Below, piece by piece: positions 44,603 through 55,111 of a stretch of DNA of 64,000 nt. Each line of letters begins with the position of its first letter. The stretch's first letter is position 1. The stretch spans positions 9,545,206 through 9,609,205 of the forward strand of contig OZ038459.1 in assembly GCA_964036195.1 (NCBI GenBank), given 5' to 3'. A program made the translations under genes and the position numbers. Below the pieces are notes generated by a model, which was given only the letters and a program-made list of their open reading frames with translations, had not been told where the DNA came from and did not search any database. This DNA is from Sphaerolaimus hirsutus. Lineage: Eukaryota; Nematoda; Chromadorea; Monhysterida; Sphaerolaimidae.

Positions 44603-44849
44603 GTGTATGTCTATGTTGTCTACTTTGCTTACTTTACACAGATCTAAAATATCCAATCTGAATAAAGATAAGAGTGAGGTATATTTCCACCATGATACAA
44701 TTTTCTCACAATGGAAATAATTAGCACAGATAATTCAATAATCTATCATCAATTCATTCATTGATATTTTGGTAAAATTCTGTGTAAAGAATGCGGTCAG
44801 GTCAGAACTCTTTGCAGTTAATTTGTGCATGCTAATGTGGGGTTTGCAG

Positions 44850-44927
44850 GTGTCCCGGGCCAAGAAGAAGGCAGTGGCGAGAGAGTGTGGTCAAAGGTGC
44901 AATTACAGCTTAAAAGTTCTGTTGTAA
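44850..44927 (+). CDS. Cys-rich protein gene, copy 2, last exon E
   Basis: The acceptor is GGTTTGCAG. The sequence encodes VSRAKKKAVARECGQ and then continues into RCNYSLKVLL and TAA. The continuation lies in the first bases of a fold-back MITE (GTGCAATTACAGC), so the transposon supplies the stop. Alternatively AAAG|GTGCAA is used as a donor. Copy 1 stops earlier (ALERQVN). Confidence 0.65.
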   Translation: MSRAKKKAVARECGQRCNYSLKVLL

Positions 44928-45345
44928 ATTTATGATGTAAAATTTGTGTATAAAATATACATTATGTAAAATTACAGGGGAATAATGCATCAAGATACGG
45001 CATTGTTATTCCAGTCAAAGAAAGCTCATAATATGCAGATGTTTATTGTGTCCAACGATTATGAGTTTATTCGTATTTCATTAGCAGTTAAATTTTAACA
45101 CAAATTTGTCAAATTTACATCGTAATTTTAAGTTCAAAGCTTATGATGTAAAATTACAAAGTAAATTTTAACAAATTTGTGCTAAAATTTATCACCGCTC
45201 AAGCAACTAAAATAAAATCATGAGCTTGAATTTGTACACAATAAACATCCACATATGAGCTTTCTTTGACTGCAATTACAATCTTTATCCATTCCCCTGT
45301 AATTTTGCATAATGTGTGCATAATTTGATTAACAAAGTGAAATGT
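44897..45345. mobile_element. Fold-back MITE, GTGCAATTACAGC end
   Basis: It is palindromic, with GTCAAAGAAAGCTCATA and TATGAGCTTTCTTTGAC arms and central TACATCGTAATTTTAAG. The interior resembles 21325-21767. It is present in both duplication copies (second at about 50,707-51,150), so it predates them. Confidence 0.7.
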
Positions 45346-45351
45346 CTATTA

Positions 45352-46030
45352 CCGTATTTCCTCGAATTACCCCCAGGGGTTTATTTTTTCAGAGTGAAAA
45401 TTTTGAGAGAAAAACGTGAAAAATGCAACACAATCCACAATTTAAGTTTTTACAGCCTTATATAAGGATGTAGATGGTATAAACTATGTTCTAACGTAAC
45501 ACAGTAAAGCCGGAATTAGAGCTCAGCGTCGATTCGACGTGAAATGATGACGTGAAATGACGTCGTGAAATTAATTACACGAGTGTGGATCATGCTACGG
45601 GTCTACAATTTTCTAAGGATAATATATGAATCAATACCTTAATCGTGTCCAATACTGAGTGCCCTATTGCAAGCAAAAGTCTGACGTGAAATGTCAAGTT
45701 GTTCCATGACACTGTGACGTGAAATGATGATGACGTGAAATGATAAAAATTGAATTTTTCAATTCGCTCTAGTTGTGGCTGATAACACTCAGTATTGGAC
45801 ATGATTAAGGTATTGATTCATATATTATCCATAGAAAATTGTAGACCCGTAGCATGATCCACACTCGTGTAATTAATTTCACGACGTCATTTCACGTCAT
45901 CATTTCACGTCGAATCGACGCTGAGCTCTAATTCCCGCTTAAGTGTTTTGAACGTATGTTATGCATTTCCCGGAGCACAAATTCATAGTGACCATTTTGA
46001 GGAGGGGGGGGGTATTTCGAGGAAATATGG
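45352..46030. mobile_element. TA-flanked CCGTATTTCCTCG MITE, occupied (copy A)
   Basis: The same element as 51161-51421, but longer here because a fold-back element sits in its CACAG-TAA-GTG site. Confidence 0.88.
45508..45939. mobile_element. PIF/Harbinger-like fold-back (TSD TAA, empty site known)
   Basis: The ends are AGCCGGAATTAGAGCTCAGC and GCTGAGCTCTAATTCCCGCT with TAA on both sides (45505-45507, 45940-45942). The corresponding position in copy B, 51316-51318, has a single TAA. It is a 432-bp hairpin with GTCGATTCGACGTGAAATG arms and without coding capacity. Confidence 0.93.
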
Positions 46031-46287
46031 TAGATATAAACTTTTGCATAGCGAAAATGAACACAGCAAATTTGCTATGATTGATTAATGTTTTTAATGT
46101 GATAAATATGTGAGCCATTCCAAAAATGTGTGCTTCTCAGATAATATCATTACCTAAATATAATTTCAGAAAATCACAAAAAGTCCACCTCAAATGAACC
46201 CTAACAATACCTTGTCACTTTTGTTTGACATTGCATTGAAAGTAAGTCATACAACCAGTACGACATTGTTTCAATTAGTAGAAATTA

Positions 46288-46794
46288 CCGTATTTCTCCA
46301 TTTAAAACACCTGGGTGTCATACAAAATTGAAGCAATTTTCAGCAATCTTATAACACCCAGGTGTTAGGTCAAGGGAATGTTATACATGGAACTGAATAA
46401 ACATAGTAACTAACATTCAAAATTCAACCAAACAAAACAGCAAAATATCGAGTGTAAAACATCCATGTAACATTTTCTACAGACGTCCTTGCATGTTTTT
46501 TCGGTTCCCATCGTGCAGCTACTTCTGCCATGAAATTGAGGCGTCCTATTCTAAAAGTCGACAAGTCCAAAATATAACAATTTCGAGTTAGGCCCGGAAA
46601 CGTCATCTCTGCACATTTTTCATCATTTTCCATAAATTTTTTGACCTCACATGCCCATATGGGAAAGTGCCAAATTTGACATTTTTGGGGAAAATTGCAA
46701 AAATTTTGTATATGTTCATTATTGATTTCCCAACATGATTCATGTTTGAATCAATGAAATCAATGAACGTGCAAAAATGAAACAAAAAATATGG
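46288..46794. mobile_element. TA-flanked CCGTATTTCTCC element
   Basis: The left end is TA-CCGTATTTCTCCATTTA, with AACACCTGGGTGTCATAC, and the right end near ATATGG-TA. Its interior (CTAAAAGTCGACAAGTCC, ACCTCACATGCCCATATGGG) also occurs at 59,985-60,150. The copy-B equivalent is about 51,675-52,228. The rest of 46,031-47,522 outside this and 47082-47370 holds no recognised gene. Confidence 0.65.
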
Positions 46795-47081
46795 TATTTT
46801 GAAAACTCGTGAAATGGGATTACCTATTCAGAGAGAGGTATTACTATCTCATCAAATTCTTCAAGCATGTCTCTATAAACTTATTCCATAAAATATGCAA
46901 TTATTGAAGCAAATATAGTGTACGCGGCGGACATCACACTTAGTAAGAAAACCTACCATCTGAATAATGAAAAAAAATTAAACAGTTTTTCACCATAATA
47001 TTTCGTTTTTACTATGAAATAATTAATTACAAAATTTATCACAAGATTTTATTAATCAAATTATGGTAGGTTTTCATACTA

Positions 47082-47370
47082 AACACCTTCCCGGTCACGT
47101 CCGGCACCCTATTTTTGATCGTACTTGTGACACACTATCTCCAGTTCTAGGGCGGGCCAGAAGCTGAAACTTGGGGGAGATATTGGCGCAACCCCCCTCT
47201 ACCTCGCATGAATCAGAGGGGTCGCCGCGACCCCCCTAATTCATGCGAGGTAGAGGGGGGTTGCGCCAATATCTCCTCCAAGTTTCAGCATCTGCGGCAC
47301 CCTAGAACTGGGTATAGGATGTGAGAAGTAAAATCAAAAAATGGGTGCCGGACGTGACCGGGAAGGTGTT
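47082..47370. mobile_element. TA-flanked AACACCTTCCCGG hairpin (empty site known)
   Basis: The arms AACACCTTCCCGGTCACG and CGTGACCGGGAAGGTGTT are near-perfect through 289 bp, centred on GGGGTCGCCGCGACCCC. The flanks are TA at 47080-47081 and 47371-47372. Copy B has a single TA at 52521-52522. It is non-coding. Confidence 0.93.
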
Positions 47371-47522
47371 TAGGTGTGCTGTCCGCCGAGGATAACTATC
47401 CCTAAAACACTGCTTCCCATCAGGCCAATCAATAAGCGCAGAAGAGCAGCGCGTTTAAATCTAATCTGGTGAAAACAGAAAGAACTAGAATTAACAATCC
47501 AAATGCCCAACCCACATACCTA

Positions 47523-48050
47523 CCGTAAATCCTCGAATAACCCCCCCCCCCCCTGTTGTGAGCGTGAGGAAAAAATAACTCCCCCTCTCTGATCGATGCC
47601 TCAAATGCCTGTCACATAAAAAAGACATTCGACGAAGCCAGACAGAGCAAGAGCCATGGCCTGATTCATCGAATGCAAATGCAGTGCAGCGGACACAAAA
47701 AAATGTTTTACCTGCCAGTGGCGATGTAAATACGCTCTTATGTATGCAGTGTGTAGCTGTGTAAAATCATTGACCATTTTCACGGGTTCATTTTCATCGG
47801 TAAATATTTGAATGATTCTGATCTCGATGAACATGAATTTTAGTTGTTAATGGTTGAAAAAGTTTTTATAGTGTTTAATAAAATGGACTGGGGAGCTCAA
47901 TTTAACCTGTTCTATCAATTGAACAAACTTTCCTGAATATTCTGATGAAAAAATAAGTCCCCCTCGAATAACTCCCCCCTTGTAGAAGTTCCCCCTATAA
48001 AAATTATGAGGAAAAAAAACTCTCCTGGGGACTTATTCGAGGATTTACGG
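47523..48050. mobile_element. TA-flanked CCGTAAATCCTCG MITE
   Basis: The ends are TA-CCGTAAATCCTCGAATAA and CGAGGATTTACGG-TA, with AATAACTCCCC runs. In copy B it is 52673-54899 because a 1.7-kb element inserted in it. Confidence 0.87.
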
Positions 48051-48111
48051 TACAAAAATGAAACGGCATCGCTGGAGACGCGACTGCAGCTGAAACAGTG
48101 CCAAAGCGCAG

Positions 48112-48252
48112 CACTTGTCCACGAGCACCGCATGCAGACTGAAAAAGAGCACATTCGTTACAATGGAGTGGCATAAGTGTGCTCATACAACCATCAACAT
48201 TTTTGAAGCCATACGTTGGCCTTTGATACGGAAAACAACTAGCTTGCTCGAG
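48112..48252 (+). CDS. Candidate exon of unknown gene, copy A
   Basis: The possible acceptor is AAAGCGCAG and the donor CTCGAG|GTGAAT (GTGAGT in copy B). The 47-codon frame starts HLSTSTACRLKKSTFVTMEW and ends WPLIRKTTSLLE. The copy-B twin at 54961-55101 is identical over the frame. An alternative frame (LVHEHRMQTEKEHIRYNGVA then stop) is also open for part of it. It is wedged between two transposons. No family is recognised. Confidence 0.35.
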
Positions 48253-48262
48253 GTGAATTGTA

Positions 48263-49379
48263 AACACCTTCCCGGTCACATCCGGCACCCTACTTATGAT
48301 GTCACAAGTAAAATCAAATCTCCAGTTCTAGGGTTCGCCAGAAGCTGAAACTTGGGGGAGATATTGGCGCAACCCCCTCTACTTCGCATGAATTGGGGGC
48401 ATCGCGTCGACCCCTTACAGGGTGCGTCACGCTAAGTGCAAAATTTTTATTGGCTGTTTTGGTGTCCCGCACAGGTCCGGCACCCACTTATTTCTGAGCA
48501 GTTGGAGGGGTATAAATCTAAAATTTTGGGGATGTGTTACCAACAACCATCCCCTACTATACACTATTCAATAATGTAAGATTAATGTGAAAAATTTCTA
48601 AAAAATCATCTCATTCTCTAAAAAACACCACCTCCCAATAGATGGATGACAAAAATATTAACTTTTTGGAACTTTTATTAGACACTTTAAGAGCTGGTTT
48701 ACAATACTTCAAAGGAAAGGGTTTGATGTTTGAAGTTATGTAAAGAACAATACCTCTAAAATGCCTGCATAGCCAAATTTACTTGGGGGAAATTTTATGC
48801 CATCATAATGACATCATTGCAGGAACAAAAATTTACAAAATTTACACTTTGAAATTCCCCCCCAAGTAAATTTTGCAATGCAGGCATTTTACAGGTAAGG
48901 TTCTTTACAAAACTTTAAACATGAAACCCTTCCCTTTAAAGTATCATAAACCAGCTTCTCACATGTCTAATAAAAAAGTTTCAAAAAGTGAATTTTTTGC
49001 CGTCCATCTATTGGGGGGTGGTGTTTTGTAGAAAATAATAGAATTTTTTAAACAAAACTTTCTCACATTATTCAATAGTGTATAGTAGGGGAAGGGTGTT
49101 GGTAACAATTCCCCAAAATTTTAGATTTATACCCCTCCCACAGATCAGAAATAAGTGGGTGTCGGACCTGTGCGTGACACCAAAAAGCCAATAAAAATTT
49201 TGCACTTAAGGTGACCCACCGTGAGAGGGGTCGCCGCGACCCCACCAATTCATGTGAAGTGGAGGGGGGTTGTGCCAATATCTCCCCCAAGTTTCAGCTT
49301 CTGACGCACGCTAGAACTGGAGATAGGATGTCAGAAGTAAAATCAAAAATTGGGTGCTGGACGTGACCAGGAAGGTGTT
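48263..49379. mobile_element. TA-flanked AACACCTTCCCGG giant hairpin, copy A
   Basis: This is a 1.1-kb inverted repeat with TA flanks (48261-48262, 49380-49381). Outer arms match 47082-47370. Further inward arms contain GGTCCGGCACCCACTTATTT, CTACTATACACTATTCAATA and AATGCCTGCATAGCCAAATT with their complements. The centre is near ATGACATCATTGC. It is non-coding. Confidence 0.88.
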
Positions 49380-49736
49380 TACAAAGGGGGATATTTTTTC
49401 CAGCGGAATTATACCTAAGTAGATTCATGAATGAGTGGTCCCAAATTGGTTCCATACATGCGCAAAGGCGGAAAAGGAATTACATAGAGGGTGAATTTTT
49501 TTCGGTATTGCGGCGACCACCTACAAACTAAAGCTACCACGAACAAAATGAGTAGGTAGTAACAAAAACAACTAGAAAAACAACGGAAACAAAAAGCAAC
49601 AACCACAACAAAAGAACCAAGCATCACACGCAGTGCAGGACCGGCTGCGGCTAGTGGTGGGAAAAGCCAAATTCACCTGCAAACAGCTTGGCACAGCGCC
49701 AAGATTCGGCGCTGCCGCATTCATCCAAAGTTGTTA
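49380..49736. other. Stretch before the gap
   Basis: No recognised gene. It ends with the first ten bases of a GTTGTTAAAAG element (compare 57011), cut by the gap. Confidence 0.5.
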
Positions 49737-49936
49737 NNNNNNNNNNNNNNNNNNNNNNNNNNNNNNNNNNNNNNNNNNNNNNNNNNNNNNNNNNNNNNNN
49801 NNNNNNNNNNNNNNNNNNNNNNNNNNNNNNNNNNNNNNNNNNNNNNNNNNNNNNNNNNNNNNNNNNNNNNNNNNNNNNNNNNNNNNNNNNNNNNNNNNNN
49901 NNNNNNNNNNNNNNNNNNNNNNNNNNNNNNNNNNNN
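49737..49936. other. Assembly gap (200 N)
   Basis: Exactly 200 N, a common placeholder length, so the true distance is unknown. Frames spanning it are meaningless. Confidence 0.99.
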
Positions 49937-50070
49937 GCATCACAAGAAACAGTTTCACCAAACTTTTGCATGGCAGCGTGAGCTTTTTGTATCCTTAATG
50001 TTTGCAGCACTTTGACACAGCTCACACTGCCATGCAAAAGTTTGGTGAAACTGTTTCTTGTGATGCAGTT
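49937..50070. repeat. Palindrome at the gap edge
   Basis: ATCACAAGAAACAGTTTCAC and its complement are about 60 bp apart, with arms of about 38 bp. It is either a hairpin element or an assembly artefact. The following 50,071-50,245 shows nothing recognisable. Confidence 0.7.
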
Positions 50071-50301
50071 TGCTGTGTTGATAGCCTATATTATTAGATT
50101 TGTATACATTTGCCTTGATATACATCTTTTGATAGCTCAATTAGAAAATGGCATGGTATATGATATATCACTTTTGTGCATTCAAAAGCATACAGATGTT
50201 TGGCTGCAGCGTCCACTTTTGTTGGCTTTAGCCATTTTTTATTGGATAAATATATTGTTTCAACCCATTTGACATTTCTCACATTTTTATCACATTCACA
50301 G

Positions 50302-50413
50302 CTGCACTGAGGAACAGGGTCGGGAAGGTAATCATAAGAGTTATCCAGCATCCGACATCCACTTGTACAACCAACAGCGAAATGTGTCCGCTGATAGGAC
50401 TGGAGTTCCCCCA
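50302..50413 (+). CDS. Third copy of exon D
   Basis: 112 bp, acceptor CATTCACAG, donor CCA|GTGTAT. The encoded peptide is identical to 44491-44602 apart from synonymous change. No exon A-C copies accompany it, so it is probably an unused duplicate or the other haplotype. Confidence 0.7.
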
Positions 50414-50659
50414 GTGTATGTCTATGTTGTCTACTTTGCTTACTTTACACAGATCTACCTATCCAATCTGAATAAAGATAAGAGTGAGGTATATTTCCAC
50501 CATGATACAATTTTTTCACAATGGAAATAATTAGCACAGATAATTCAATAATCTACCGTCAATTCATTCATTGATATTTTGGTAAAATTCTGTGTAAAGA
50601 ATGCGGTCGGGTCAGTGCTCTTTGCAGTTAATTTGTGCATGCTAATGTGGGGTTTGCAG

Positions 50660-50737
50660 GTGTCCCGGGCCAAGAAGAAGGCAGTGGCGAGAGAGTGCGG
50701 TCAAAAGTGCAATTACAGCTTAAAAGTTCTGTTGTAA
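50660..50737 (+). CDS. Third copy of exon E
   Basis: It reads VSRAKKKAVARECGQK and runs into the same fold-back MITE and TAA as 44850-44927. The AAAG|GTGCAA donor of copy A is AAAAGTGCAA here. Confidence 0.6.
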   Translation: MSRAKKKAVARECGQKCNYSLKVLL

Positions 50738-51160
50738 ATTTATGATGTAAAATTTGTGTTTAAAATATACATTATGTAAAATTACAGGGAATAATGCATA
50801 AAGATACGGCATTGTTATTCCAGTCAAAGAAAGCTCATAATATGCAGATGTTTATTGTGTCCAACGCTTATGAGTTTATTCTAATTTCATTAGCAGTTAA
50901 AATTTAGCACAAATTTGTCAAATTTACATCGTAATTTTAAGTTCAAAGCTTATGATGTAAAATTACAAAGTAAGTTTTAACAAATTTGTGCTAAAATTTA
51001 TAACCGCTCAAGCAACTAAAATACAATCATTAGCTTGAATTTGGACACAATAAACATCCGCATATGAGCTTTCTTTGACTGCAATTACAATCTTTATCCA
51101 TTCCCCTGTAATTTTGCATAATGTGTGCATAATTTGATTAACAAAGTGAAATGTCTATTA

Positions 51161-51421
51161 CCGTATTTCCTCGAATTACCCCCGGGGGTTTATTTTTGCA
51201 GAGTGAAAATTTTGAGAGAAAAACGTGAAAAATGCAACAATAACCACAATTTATAAGTTTTTACAGCCTTATATAAGGATGTAGACGGTATAAACGATGT
51301 TCTAACGTAACACAGTAAGTGTTTTGAACGTCTGTTATGCATTTCCCGCAGCACAAATTCATAGTGCCCATTTTAAGGGGGGGGGGTATTTCGAGGGGGA
51401 GGGGGGTTCGAGGAAATATGG
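51161..51421. mobile_element. TA-flanked CCGTATTTCCTCG MITE (copy B, unoccupied)
   Basis: It carries the intact CACAGTAAGTG target at 51,312-51,320 that shows the pre-insertion state of 45508-45939. Confidence 0.88.
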
Positions 51422-52866
51422 TAGATAAACTTTTGCATAGTGAAAATGAACACAGCAGATTTGCTATGATTGATTAATGTTTTTTATGTGTTAAAAATAG
51501 GTGAGCCATTCCAAAAATGTGTGCTTCTCAGATAATATCATCAAATATAATTTCAGAAAATCACAAAAAGTCGACCTCAAATGAACCCTAACACTTTAAA
51601 GTCACTTTTGTTTGACATTGCATTGAAAGTAAGTCATACAAACAGTCTGACGTTGTTTCAATTAGTAGAGCGTACGGTATTTCTCCATTTAAAACACCTG
51701 GGTGTCATACAAAATTGAAGCAATTTTCAGTAATCTTTTTTTAAACTTGTATAACACCCGGGTGTTAGGTCAAGGGAATGTATTACATGGAACTTAATAA
51801 ACACAGTAACTAACATTCAAAATTCAACCAAACAAAACAGCAAAATATCGAGTGTAAAACATCCATGTAACATTTTCTAAAGACGTCCTTGCATGTTTTT
51901 TCGGTTCCCATCGTGCAGCTACTTCAATGGAAAAACGTGTCTGCCATGAAATTGAGGCATCCAATTCTAAAAGTCGACAAGTCCAAAATATAACAATTTC
52001 GAGTTAGGCCCGGAAACGTCATCTGAGGAATCGGAAACGTCATCTCTGCACATTTTTCATGATTTTCCAAAAAAATTTTGACCTCACATGCCCATATGGG
52101 AAAGTGCCAAATTTGACATTTTTGGGGAAAATTGCAAAAATTTCGTATTTGTTCATTGATTCCCCAACATGATTCATGTTTGAATCAATGACATCAATGA
52201 ACGTGCAAAAATGAAATCAAACATACGGTATTTTGAAAAATCGTGAAATGGAATTACCTATTCAGAGAGAGGTATAACTATCTCATCAAATTCTTCAAGC
52301 ATGTCTCTATAAACTTATTTCATAAAATATGCAATTATTGAAGCAAATATAGTGTACGCGGCGGACATCACACTTAGTAAGAAAACCTACCATAACCCAT
52401 CTGAATAATGGAAAAAAATTAAACAGTTTTTCACCATAATATTTCGTTTTTACTATGAAATAATAAATTACAAAATTTTTCACAAGATTTTATTCATCAA
52501 ATTATGGTACGTTTTCATACTAGGTGTGCTGTCCGTCGAGTATAACTATCCCTAAAACACTGCTTCCCATCAGGCCAATCAACAAGCGCAGAAGAGCAGC
52601 GCGTTTAAATCTAATCTGGTGAAAACAGAAAGAACTAGAATTAACAATCCAAATGCCCAACCCACATACCTACCGTAAATCCTCGAATAACTCCCCCCTG
52701 TTGTGAGCGTGAGGAAAAAATAACTCCCCCCATCTAATCGATGACTCAAATGCCTGTCACATAAAAAAGACATTCGACGAAGCCAGACAGAGCAAGAGCC
52801 ATGGTCTGATTCATCGAATGCAAATGCAGTGCAGCGGACACAAAATAATGTTTTACCTGCCAGTGG

Positions 52867-54562
52867 GAGGCCAAGACACTTTACATGCTGGCCACTTTAT
52901 ATACTGCCAAAAACGACACTTTAGATACCAAAGTGCAACACTTCTGATACCAAAGTGCGACAGTTCTGATGCCATCATTTTTTTCCCTCATGCTGTTTAA
53001 ACGCGACACTTTAGATACCAAAGTGCGACACTTCTGATACCAAAGTGCGACACTTCTAATACCATTGTTTTTTTCACTCATGCTGCTTAAACGCGACACT
53101 TTAGATACCAAAGTGTGACACTTCTGATACCATTGTTTTTTCACTCATGCTGCTTAAATGCGACAGTTTTCATACCACCGGTAAATATACTCATTTATGC
53201 CATTGTGTGACAGTTTCATGCTACCGTTTTTTTGCTTCATACTACAAAATGCTACACTTTTCACCCTGTCAGTTCTGATGAATGGGTTGTAATTGATGTA
53301 AATGTACATTTTATATACTTATTATTTCACATGAATTTATACTTTACAAATCATGTTTGATTTGCATCAACAATTGCAAGCTTTAACAATGGCAATGGCA
53401 AGCGAATCAAATGTAAGTAAAAATATGAGTGAACAATAACTGGATTTTCTTCAAATATATTCAATCAAAAATATATATTTACTAAAAACACAGTTTCACG
53501 ATTTTTTGCAGAGAGTCCTGATATGTAGGTGATCATGAATTGACCGAAAAGGGGTCTCATGATCAGACATTGTTTCTAGCTAGGGTGTCAACAAAAACTT
53601 TTTGGCAGAAAACGGAAACATTAAATTTTTTGCACTTGCCGAAAAACGGAAAACAGAAAAATTAAAGGCCGGAAAACGGAAATGGAAATGGAAAAATTTA
53701 CCGAATATATGCCGGAAATGGAAAAAATTTGCTGAAATTTTGCCGGAAATGGAAAAAAATTTGCAGAAATTTATCCAGAAATAAAAACATTTGCAGAAAT
53801 TTTGCAAAAAATGGAGAAAAATCACATAATTGAGAGCCTGCATGCATGTTTACTAGTTTGGCTGAAACAGAAAACAAAAAATGGAGCTGGAAAGTGAAGA
53901 ACGTTGGAAAAACAGACAATTGAACCAGAAAATGGAAAAAAGGCGGAAAAACCGAAAATTTGGCCGGAAAATGAGCCCAAAAACGGAAACGGAAAAAAAT
54001 TGCCTTTGGAAACAGAAAACGGAAAACGGAAAGTTGACACCCTACTTCTAGCAAACTGAACTAAATTCCAACTGAAAAATGAGTTTGCATGAGGCCCAAC
54101 TTATTCCCTCATTTCTGTTTAGCATCTGGTTTGCATCATTTGATAAAACCGCATTTGTTTGTTTTTGTGCATTTCCCATTGCTTTTACATTTTTCATGGT
54201 TTATTTTGAAGAGCGCCACACATTTAATAGCAGGTACGGCACTTCCCAGACATTTTAAGATTCTCTATTGTTGCCGCACATTTATCCACATAATCCCCTA
54301 ATAGGTTGGCTGCATACCGGTCAATCAGACACTAATAGTGGCACTAATGTGGTATGCAAGGTGGCCAAAATATGGGTATGTTGCAAAGAAGAAGTGGTAT
54401 CAAAACTGTTGCACCAATGGACCCAATACAGCATGTAATCTGACGCGTTTAATTAGCATGAGAGAAATTTACCTGGGCATCAAAACTGTCGCCCCTGTGG
54501 TATCAAAAGTGTCGCGTTTTCATGGTATGCAAACTGGCCAGTATCAGAAGTGTCGCGGACTC
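52867..54562. mobile_element. 8-bp-TSD element with CGACACTTTAGATACC arrays
   Basis: It is flanked by perfect GCCAGTGG (52859-52866, 54563-54570), and copy A has a single GCCAGTGG at 47714-47721. Imperfect inverted ends are GAGGCCAAGACACTT and AAGTGTCGCGGACTC. 52,905-53,160 holds tandem units with CGACACTTTAGATACCAAAG and TTTTTCACTCATGCTG; the right side has GTATCAAAACTGT words. hAT or Merlin is possible by duplication size. It contains 53581-54044. Confidence 0.88.
53581..54044. mobile_element. hAT-like MITE with GGAAACGGAAAA arrays (nested)
   Basis: The ends TAGGGTGTCAAC and GTTGACACCCTA are flanked by TTTCTAGC/CTTCTAGC (7 of 8). The interior is like 13586-14053, including CCTGCATGCATGTTTAC. 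Confidence 0.88.
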
Positions 54563-54960
54563 GCCAGTGGCGATGTAAATACGCTCTTATGTATGCAGTG
54601 TGTAGCTGTGTAAATACATTGACCATTTTCACGGGTTCATTTTCATCGGTAAATATTTGAATGATTCTGATGTCGATGAACATGAATTTTAGTTGTTGAT
54701 GGTTGAAAAAGTTTTTATAAATGTTTTATAAAATGGACTGGGGAGCTTAATTTAACCTGTTCTATCAATTGAACAAACTTTCCTGAATATTCTGATGAAA
54801 AAATAAGTCCCCCTCGAATAACTCCCCCCTTGTAGAAGTTCCCCCTCAAAAAATTATGAGGAAAAGAACTCTCCTGGGGATTTATTCAAGGATTTACGGT
54901 ACAAAAATGAAACGGCATCGCTGGAGACGCGACTACAGCTGGAACAGTGCCGAAGCGCAG

Positions 54961-55101
54961 CACTTGTCCACGAGCACCGCATGCAGACTGAAAAAGAGCA
55001 CATTCGTTACAATGGAGTGGCATAAGTGTGCTCATACAACCATCAACATTTTTGAAGCCATACGTTGGCCTTTGATACGGAAAACAACTAGCTTGCTCGA
55101 G
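54961..55101 (+). CDS. Candidate exon of unknown gene, copy B
   Basis: Twin of 48112-48252 with a better donor (CTCGAG|GTGAGT). Upstream the frame is open back to a methionine at 54907 (MKRHRWRRDYSWNSAEAQ), whereas copy A has a stop (CAGCTGA) in this part, a single-base difference. Confidence 0.35.
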
Positions 55102-55111
55102 GTGAGTTGTA

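Larger units (their letters stand above)
44427..49736. repeat. Large direct duplication, copy A (runs into gap)
   Basis: It is collinear and nearly identical with 50246-57018, starting at ATAAATATATTGTTTCAACC and running to CATTCATCCAAAGTTGTTA where the N gap begins. Copy A has two insertions that B lacks (45508-45939, 47082-47370). Copy B has two that A lacks (52867-54562, 55612-56050). Confidence 0.92.
52673..54899. mobile_element. TA-flanked CCGTAAATCCTCG MITE, occupied (copy B)
   Basis: The same as 47523-48050, but split by 52867-54562. The ends and TA flanks are intact. Confidence 0.87.

Noticed and set aside
49633..50037. Frames of 75-128 codons across the N run
   Set aside because: The sequence in the middle is unknown, so the frames are artefacts.
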